This document shows, one piece after another, positions 28,404 to 35,132 of a stretch of DNA of 64,000 bases. Positions within the stretch are counted from its first letter, which is position 1. Every line of letters starts with the position of its first letter. A program made the translations under genes and the position numbers. This stretch comes from JAPORK01 sp026710285. Lineage in GTDB: Bacteria > Pseudomonadota > Gammaproteobacteria > Pseudomonadales > Endozoicomonadaceae. The notes beneath the pieces are model-generated. The model did no database searches and had not been told where the DNA came from. It was given only the letters and a program-made list of their open reading frames with translations. The stretch lies in NCBI GenBank assembly GCA_965201045.1, contig OZ241746.1, positions 3,286,001-3,350,000 on the forward strand. Reading direction: 5' to 3'.

Positions 28404-29179
28404 ACTGTAAAAGCTAAAACAATACAACATAATAGCCTGCAAAAACATTATTTTTTAATATTTTTGTCTTTTCTGCAAAAATACTTATGCTCATTGCAGC
28501 TATACACAATTATTTCCTCATCTGTGGAGGAATGATACAGATTTATTTCAAATATGCAATATTATTTTTCATTTTGATTTTCAGTGCTTAAATCTGTGTA
28601 CTCAAAATAGTTGTACAATCAACACTTGTAAATCCATCCGAACCGAAAATATTAGCTGGTTAATTTCTATAGTCAAAGTTCTAAGTGCCCTTACCATTGA
28701 TTGTTTGCTGTCCGAAAACCTTATGCATTATCTGCAATAATTCGTTTAAGCACCCTGCGGATTAAAAATCAATATGAGTTCCTTGCAAAAAAAATGGTCA
28801 ATATGTATGCTTATGAATCTAACCAAAAGAGAGCTTTTTTATGATTTTATTTTAAATAATGATCGGGCTTTATTTTTTTGCGTGTAGTTTATGGCAGTGC
28901 TATAAAAAATTTTGAAAGTTTACCAGTACATAAAAATATACGGTATTAATTTATAAGGTGTTTTAATTTGCATATGAAGGCAAAACTTTTCCAGAGTAAT
29001 CGCTTACAAGAAATAAAAACGGTCATTGTAAAAAATCATAATAATAAAAATCACTTACCAGATAATTGTTAAATATTATGACTTCAGTCCTTTAAAAATG
29101 ACTCAGAATATTAAAATAATAATATTTCAGGTACAATATTAAACCATTGATTTAATTTTACCGGGCACAACAAATCACT
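28404..29179. other. Gene-free stretch between tRNA-His and tex
   Basis: About 775 AT-rich bases. The tRNA promoter should be just beyond 28403 on the minus strand. I see no gene, repeat or strong hairpin here. Confidence 0.5.
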
Positions 29180-31486
29180 ATGGAACGTATTTTTCAACAG
29201 ATAGCTTCAGAACTCAAGATAAAATATAGCCAGGTCGGCGCAGCAGCTAGACTCCTTGATGAAGGTGCAACAGTTCCTTTTATTGCACGTTATCGTAAGG
29301 AAGTTACCGAATCACTCAATGATTCGCAATTGCGTGCACTGCAAAATCGACTGGATTATCTCAGAGAGCTTGAAGAGCGCAAACAAACCATTTTAAACAG
29401 TATTCAGGATCAGAAAAAGCTTACGCCAGAGCTGGAGAAAGCTATTCTCAATGCTGAAACAAAAACAGCCATTGAAGATTTATATCTTCCTTTTAAACCA
29501 AAGCGACGCACCAGAGGCGCTGTGGCTATTGAAGCAGGATTACAACCACTGGCAGATGCTCTGCTTGCAGATCCAACATTGGAACCTGAAAAAACAGCAG
29601 AATCTTATATTAATAAAGACAAAGAGATCAATGATGTTAAAGCGGCACTTGATGGTGCAAAATACATATTAATGGAGCGTTTTAGTGAATCTGCCACGCT
29701 TTTGGGTGAAATACGTCACTTCTTATGGCAAAACGCAAGACTGAGTAGTCGGTTAGTAAAAAATAAAGAAGAGGCAGCGAAAAAGTTTACGGATTATTTT
29801 AATTATGATGAAGCACTTAAGACAATACGTTCACACAGGGTGCTGGCGATATTGCGTGGTCGAAAAGAGAAGTTTTTGCAGCTTTCTCTAACATTGCAGG
29901 ATGAAGAACAGTATGCTGTTCATCCATGCCAGGAAATGATAGCAAAAATCTGGAATATCACAGACAACGGTCGTCCTGCTGATCAATGGCTTGCTGAAGT
30001 TGTGCGCTGGACATGGAAGATTAAGCTGATTCCACAAATGGAAACTGACCTGATTAGTCAGTTAAGAGAACAGGCAGAAAATGAAGCGATTAAAGTTTTT
30101 TCTGAAAATCTAAAATGTATACTGCTGGCGGCTCCTGCAGGTCCCCGGGTAACCATGGGGCTAGATCCTGGGTTGCGCACAGGGGTAAAAGTGGCGATTA
30201 TTGATAAGACAGGACAGCTGACGGAACATACTACTATCTATCCACATGAACCTCAAAAACGTTATACAGAAGCGCAGGGAGCACTGGTTAAGCTGATCCT
30301 GAAACATGGTGTTGAATTAATTGCTATTGGCAATGGAACAGCCTCCAGAGAAACCGATCAGCTGATTGCTGATCTGATGAAACAGTTTCCTAAACTAAAA
30401 GTTAATAAGATCATGGTCAGTGAGGCAGGGGCTTCTGTTTATTCTGCTTCAGAACTTGCTGCCAAAGAGTTTCCGGATCTCGATGTTGTTTTCAGAGGTG
30501 CAGTTTCTATTGCCCGACGTCTTCAGGATCCGCTGGCAGAGCTGGTAAAAATTGATCCAAAATCTATTGGTGTGGGGCAGTACCAGCATGATGTTAGTCA
30601 GTCATTGTTAGCTAACTCTCTTGATGCTGCAATAGAAGACTGTGTAAATGCTGTTGGTGTTGATCTTAATACTTCATCAGGTGCTTTGTTGTGCCGTGTT
30701 GCCGGATTAAATAAGACGCTGGCAGATAACATTGTTGCTTACCGAAATCAGCATGGCGCATTTTCTAACAGAGAACAATTATTTAGTGTGGAGCGTTTAG
30801 GTGATAAAACTTACGAACAGGCGGCTGGTTTCCTGCGTATTATGCAGGGAGATAATCCTTTAGATCGCTCTGCCGTCCACCCTGAGGCTTATCCGCTGAT
30901 AGAAAAAATTGCAACATCCTCACAGCGTAATATTGGTCAGATTATCGGCGATGTGCAATTTTTAAACTCTCTTAATGCTGAAAATTTTATTGATGACAGC
31001 TATGGTTTGCCCACGGTGACTGATGCTATTAATGAAATGAAAAAGCCTGGTAGAGATCCTCGACCTGAATTTAAAATGGCTTCTTTCAAAGAAGGCATTG
31101 ACACCATTGATGATCTTAAACCGGGCATGATTCTTGAAGGCGTTATTTCTAATGTAACCAATTTTGGTGCATTTGTTGATATAGGCGTGCATCAAGATGG
31201 CTTGGTACATATTTCTGCTATTTCTGACCGGTTTATAAAAAATCCTCGTGATGTAATTAAAACGGGTGAAATTGTAAAGGTAAAAGTGCTTGAAGTCGAT
31301 ACCGGCAGAAAGCGTATTACTTTAACGATGCGTATTAATGATAAAGTTACGCAAGACAAAAATAGTGGTAAAACAAAAAAAACAGAACAGAGCAAAACGC
31401 ATCATAAGAAACCAAACAAGAAAGCAACAATAAAACAAGGTACGTTTGCTGAATTATTTGCAGCTGCCAAACCACTGCGAAAATAG
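29180..31486 (+). CDS. tex: Tex-family transcription accessory / RNA-binding protein
   Basis: Tex (YhgF) is a conserved cytoplasmic nucleic-acid-binding protein linked to transcription and stress tolerance. The 768-residue product shows the full layout: N-terminal helical region (GATVPFIARYRKEVTESL), YqgF/RNase H-like core (TMGLDPGLRTGVKVAI), helix-hairpin-helix segment (NKTLADNIVAYRNQHGAF), and a C-terminal S1 domain (GMILEGVISNVTNFGAFVDI to KRITLTMR) followed by a Lys-rich tail. Length matches E. coli YhgF. The ATG is 20 bases after a weak ribosome site; single-gene unit. Confidence 0.96.
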   Translation: MERIFQQIASELKIKYSQVGAAARLLDEGATVPFIARYRKEVTESLNDSQLRALQNRLDYLRELEERKQTILNSIQDQKKLTPELEKAILNAETKTAIEDLYLPFKPKRRTRGAVAIEAGLQPLADALLADPTLEPEKTAESYINKDKEINDVKAALDGAKYILMERFSESATLLGEIRHFLWQNARLSSRLVKNKEEAAKKFTDYFNYDEALKTIRSHRVLAILRGRKEKFLQLSLTLQDEEQYAVHPCQEMIAKIWNITDNGRPADQWLAEVVRWTWKIKLIPQMETDLISQLREQAENEAIKVFSENLKCILLAAPAGPRVTMGLDPGLRTGVKVAIIDKTGQLTEHTTIYPHEPQKRYTEAQGALVKLILKHGVELIAIGNGTASRETDQLIADLMKQFPKLKVNKIMVSEAGASVYSASELAAKEFPDLDVVFRGAVSIARRLQDPLAELVKIDPKSIGVGQYQHDVSQSLLANSLDAAIEDCVNAVGVDLNTSSGALLCRVAGLNKTLADNIVAYRNQHGAFSNREQLFSVERLGDKTYEQAAGFLRIMQGDNPLDRSAVHPEAYPLIEKIATSSQRNIGQIIGDVQFLNSLNAENFIDDSYGLPTVTDAINEMKKPGRDPRPEFKMASFKEGIDTIDDLKPGMILEGVISNVTNFGAFVDIGVHQDGLVHISAISDRFIKNPRDVIKTGEIVKVKVLEVDTGRKRITLTMRINDKVTQDKNSGKTKKTEQSKTHHKKPNKKATIKQGTFAELFAAAKPLRK

Positions 31487-31715
31487 TGTGTATGGAGTAT
31501 GTGAAAAATAATTTGGGTATTTAGTAATGACTCAGAATTGTCCGAATGCACACCGCAGGCTGAGCCTGTCGAACTTTAGTTCGGAGTTCCTGGTTTAATA
31601 AAAATACTCCTCTAGCAGAGATAACGCTGAAAAGCTGTGTCATTCCTGCAGGGATTGCATACTCTGTATACATAAATATTTGGTCAGGTATGAAAAGACC
31701 TGGAAGCTTCTTTAT
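31487..31715. repeat. Dispersed repeat pieces downstream of tex
   Basis: 31550-31575 carries the 'caggctgagcctgtcgaac' motif, and 31575-31660 a copy of the composite repeat (gttcggagttcc, aataaaaatac, cattcctgcagggattgc). The element ends near the group II intron 3' end. There is no gene. Confidence 0.5.
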
Positions 31716-31815
31716 ATCGGGTAGAAGGAACTGCCCATTGGCAGTTCCAACCCCCACAGATCCCGGCGTGCGGATCTCCCGCACCGGGCTCTTCGATATT
31801 CGGCTTGCAGCATAG
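31716..31815 (-). mobile_element. Group II intron 3' end (domains V and VI)
   Basis: On the minus strand, 31791-31759 reads GAGCCCGGTGCGGG-AGAT-CCGCACGCCGGGATC, the conserved catalytic domain V hairpin. A domain VI-like stem follows (GGAACTGCC/GGCAGTTCC), and the sequence ends near CTACCCGAT, a typical 3' boundary. Up to about 200 bases further upstream (31816-32000) may also be intron, but no reverse transcriptase remains. It is a truncated, immobile remnant beside a broken transposase. Confidence 0.7.
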
Positions 31816-32000
31816 TCATAGAGTTCATTGCCGTAAACGACAACAATCTCTCGGCTTTACTGCTACCCCTTTCAGTCCTGTTATCATGGCTGGTTTCTCT
31901 TCTCTCTATGTCGAAGACCGTAACTCCCTTTAATGTGGAGCCCATGTTTCCCTGAAAAGGCGTAACTCCCGAGTTATTGTCAAAACTGGTGTTTGAAGCT

Positions 32001-32472
32001 TCATAAAGCGAGGGTCTGATTTGATTCAGTTTGCTCAATTCCATCTTTGAAATTTACTCCTGTGACAACCTTAGGTAGCTGTATGAAACCCCTTAATCGA
32101 TGCCAGTTCTTCTCTGCACACTCTCCGAGTTTAAACATCATATGCAGCATACCGTTGCGTGACAAACAGCCTTTTGATCGTTTTGTACGATGCCTGATCG
32201 TAGCAAATGTTGACTCAATAGGATTTTTTGGTATTTTTACTGTGACTGGTCCTATGCTGGTTTGCAGCTGTCGTTCAGGCTGATAACCATTTCGAATCAC
32301 AGCTGCACGTCCATTTTCAAGTTGACGATCCTTAAATTGACTCATAACCTCTTCCAGCTCAGCTTCAACCGCCTCATAAATCAGTTGACGAGCACCTGTT
32401 CTCAATAGGTGCTGTCAGAGGATCAGATAAATTAACTGGATTTTCAAACTCAATAATATTATTTTTATTCAT
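32001..32472 (-). pseudogene. IS256-family transposase with internal deletion and frameshift
   Basis: From the ATG at 32472 the sequence reads MNKNNIIEFENPVNLSDPLT. A one-base frameshift near 32405 then leads into GARQLIYEAVEAELEE, NGRAAVIRNGYQPER and GPVTVKIPKNP, the IS256 (Mutator-like) N-terminal region. This is fused directly to NPIESTFATIRHRTKRSKGC and KNWHRLRGFIQLPKVVTGV from the C-terminus. About 250 residues, including the central DDE core, are missing. A group II intron 3' end lies just downstream. Confidence 0.85.
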
Positions 32473-32565
32473 GATGATATTCTCTATTGATTCACATTTT
32501 TTTCTAACAGTAAATCAAACAGACTTATCACTTTTTTTCAACTTTTTAAACACCAATTTTAACTA

Positions 32566-32671
32566 TATACCAATTTCCACTTAAAAATATTGGATTCACT
32601 TCATCGGAACTCATTGTTATTAAAGGATTATACAAAAATAAACCTCAGTGTTTTGAAGTTTAATTGGTATA
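32566..32671. mobile_element. 106-bp MITE (family D) that forms the serpin gene's 3' end
   Basis: The ends are inverted repeats: TATACCAATTTCCACTT from 32566, and the complement of TATACCAATTAAACTTC ending at 32671. A second full copy lies at 61806-61909, and half copies at 34470-34531 and 48721-48800. The right end overlaps the last three codons and stop (32660-32662) of the serpin gene. Confidence 0.75.
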
Positions 32672-33736
32672 TATCGGCTTGTTCACCGTCCCTATTGCTA
32701 AGATAATATCGCCTTTTATAAGCACGATAGCAAATGGATTGTTAACCTCAACATGTTTACTCTGCATAATACCGTCAAAGCATATTGCACTTGTTACAGC
32801 AGCTGCCTCTATACCATGTTCATCAACCTTTAAAAAACCGTTCTGACTAACTTCACTATATTGAGTGGGGGTTCGTTTAACATGAGATGACAGATCATGC
32901 GTACTTTGTATTATAAATTTTGGTACAGTAAGTGTAATAGATTCCGCATCGGGATATTTTTCCCCTAAAGATTGTGCATCTTTTTTTCTGACAGCTTTTA
33001 TCATCTCTAACACTTCTTCTTCTGAGTTCAGGAGATCATAAGGGGTTATTCCGGAGCCTTTAACAGATTCCATAATTATCATCTGTTGGTCTTTTTGTTT
33101 ACAAGGAATAGCGTATGTAGTATAGGAGGGATCTGACACCACTTTTATATTTTTGGCATATTCTGAGCTGAAAGCAGGAACCTGCTCGGAAGAGCCATCT
33201 GGATAGTAAAATGGCATTCCTCCTCGTAGATCTTCAAAGTTAAGCAGCAATTCACTTTTAAGATATATGGCATTTGAGGCAATAAAGCGGGTGGTACCTG
33301 CTGAATTCAGTCTAAGCTGACCTTTAATCCTCTTTTCAGTTAACCGGGTAATCCTTCTATTTACTTGTTCCAGAGTTTTGGGTTCTAGATTGTCATAAAA
33401 AGTCACGTTTTCCATCTTTTTTATGTCTTCGCTAACTGGTTTGTCACTTAACAATTTGTCACTTAACAAGAAGGTATGTGAGACTACTCCATCAATAGAC
33501 GGATCAGACTGTAGATCCTTTACATCAGGCCAACTTGAAAGTATATTGTCAATGGTTCTAAAGCTGGTAGGGAAAAAAACGTTATTGACACTCTCCTTCG
33601 GCACAATCTTTGAATACTCAATGATTGCATTCTTTTGTTCGCTTTCCGAAATAGGTCCTGAGTTAGCAAGGTTTGCCCAACTGACAAAAAATAAGCAGAG
33701 TGAAATGAAAATTTTTTTATGTCTAAATGACAACAT
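32660..33736 (-). CDS. Secreted serpin (serine or cysteine protease inhibitor)
   Basis: The 358-residue product has a signal peptide (KKIFISLCLFFVSWANLANS) and serpin hallmarks towards the C-terminus: breach/hinge sequence FLKVDEHGIEAAAVTSA, an exposed loop AICFDGIMQSKHVEV and the strand NNPFAIVLIKGDIILAIGTV. The Ala-rich hinge suggests an inhibitory serpin. Counting from the hinge by the standard scheme puts P1 near Gly or Asp of CFDG, with Ile at P14 instead of the usual small residue, so target and activity are uncertain. The last three residues and stop come from a MITE. AAAGG precedes the ATG. A remnant of a second serpin lies at 34296. Confidence 0.85.
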   Translation of the reverse strand: MLSFRHKKIFISLCLFFVSWANLANSGPISESEQKNAIIEYSKIVPKESVNNVFFPTSFRTIDNILSSWPDVKDLQSDPSIDGVVSHTFLLSDKLLSDKPVSEDIKKMENVTFYDNLEPKTLEQVNRRITRLTEKRIKGQLRLNSAGTTRFIASNAIYLKSELLLNFEDLRGGMPFYYPDGSSEQVPAFSSEYAKNIKVVSDPSYTTYAIPCKQKDQQMIIMESVKGSGITPYDLLNSEEEVLEMIKAVRKKDAQSLGEKYPDAESITLTVPKFIIQSTHDLSSHVKRTPTQYSEVSQNGFLKVDEHGIEAAAVTSAICFDGIMQSKHVEVNNPFAIVLIKGDIILAIGTVNKPIYTN

Positions 33737-34295
33737 GATTTTACCTTTATTAATAATAATTAAGTCTGAGATGTAAAAACATCAGGAGAGCGCAAAGGAG
33801 ATAACAAACCCTATGCAGCAGGAGCATTAATATTGTGTTTACGGCAGTCTGAAATATAACTACGCAGACACAAGATTAGGACACCTGTTTCATCGCTGAT
33901 ACATCCGGAAATTTTTTGACCAACCGGCTTAATTTATCTGTTAATATTTTTTTAACGAGGCTTTATGTAACCGTATATAAAGGGGTGTTGTCAAGCAGTT
34001 TATATTTTTTGTGATTGAGTTCAGGTGATGGTAATATTATTGATGGCTGAATAGTTACGAAATTTTAATGTATAGGAACATGCACAAAATAGCTTAGACA
34101 AATTCAGGAGAGTTTTATGGTTTTGTATGGCTGTTTGCCTTCGACTTGGCTCAGGCTACAGGGTTCGTTGGCTGAGCGGAATCGAAGGCAGGATTATACA
34201 AATTATTTCGTGCACGTTCCATATTGCCGCTCATTAAAGTAGCAACATACGTTTTTTACAACAAAATAAATTATCGGTGTTGTTTAGTTCTTCTG
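33737..34295. other. Gene-free stretch between two serpin loci, with repeats
   Basis: The serpin promoter should lie near 33740-33900 (minus strand). Bases 34079-34155 (tgcacaaaatagcttagac, tggttttgtatgg) match, in reverse, 17836-17930. Bases 34138-34190 form an imperfect palindrome around ttcgacttggctcaggc. No gene. Confidence 0.5.
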
Positions 34296-34469
34296 TTATT
34301 TTTCAGTAGGATCGTATACTGCCCCCATGAACAGCGGTAAGGTAGTGCTGTTCTCTGTAAACAGGAAAGCAAATGGTTTGTTAATCTTAATATTTATTTC
34401 CCGGCTCGTACAAGAGTCGGCGCTTACTACATTTGTTGCAGCAGCTGCCTCTATACCATTTTTATCACT
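34296..34469 (-). pseudogene. C-terminal remnant of a second serpin
   Basis: The frame encodes SDKNGIEAAAATNVV, loop SADSCTSREINIK, then INKPFAFLFTENSTTLPLFM and GAVYDPTEK with a stop at 34296-34298. This is the hinge, reactive loop and final strands of a serpin, clearly related to but different from 32660-33736. All upstream serpin sequence is gone. At the hinge it joins half of a family-D MITE (34470-34531), which supplies an accidental in-frame start. Confidence 0.85.
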
Positions 34470-34531
34470 CTTTAATAATAATGATTTCTGGTAAAGTAAA
34501 CCTAACATTTTCAAGTCAGATGGGTAGATAT
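34470..34531. mobile_element. Half of a family-D MITE fused to the serpin remnant
   Basis: On the minus strand this reads TACCCATCTGACTTGAAAATG, then gtttactttaccagaaatc and attattattaaag. It matches one end and the centre of the 61806-61909 element. The other inverted repeat is missing and serpin sequence follows directly. Confidence 0.6.
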
Positions 34532-34640
34532 ACTGCAAATATATGTGTATAAGAGTATGCAGGGATTGCCGAAATCCGGTAACAACGAAGTTATATTTTT
34601 AGTGATAATTACCTTTAATGAATTCCTGCTTTTGCGAGAA
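34532..34640. repeat. Repeat junction: R1 end and composite repeat copy
   Basis: 34539-34557 (atatgtgtataagagtatg) is the right-end motif of repeat R1, also at 44740-44758 and 62425-62442. It is joined to 34558-34640, a composite-repeat copy (cagggattgccgaaatc to gaattcctgcttttgcgag). The same R1 end borders three different sequences in this window. Confidence 0.55.
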
Positions 34641-35132
34641 TTCCAAGGGTATAGTGTCCATTATGTATGTTGGGAATGAAAAAAATTGTGTATCTGTTCA
34701 CTCAATGACAAATCAAAGAAATCGCTTCACCCTTATACTGTTCTGAACTGCCTTTTTCTGTATACTTTATCTTGTATAAAATTATCATACATCAGCAGTA
34801 ATTTTTTATGTACGGCAAGTATTTAAAATTTATTTGCTGTATTGTAGTATAATGTTCTGTTTGATCCGATTGCACTCCAGCATGAGGGAGTAAGATAGAA
34901 AAAAACGGTGTTCAGAAAATTTTTGAATAGTGTGAATGTTGATATCACCATGGTAAAGTAACTGATTTTTTAGTTTTAGCTGAGCTGGAATTAATACAAC
35001 TAAAAATGCCCTGAACTAAAAAATAGTGCATTATTATGTATAAAAAAATATTACAGTAGCAATGATAAACAGTAATATATCAGGTTTTTATCATTATCAA
35101 TAAGCACGTAACAGAAAGATGATATAGTTTCG
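34641..35132. other. Gene-free region upstream of lptD
   Basis: About 490 AT-rich bases that should hold the lptD promoter. No gene or strong structure is visible. The ribosome site before 35133 is weak (AGAAAGA 13 bases away). Confidence 0.45.

Noticed and set aside
31712..32044. 110-codon minus-strand frame
   Set aside because: It reads through the group II intron domain V region, so it is structured RNA, not protein.
34296..34538. Treating the 80-codon frame as an intact small gene
   Set aside because: Its first 23 codons are MITE sequence and the rest is only the serpin C-terminus.
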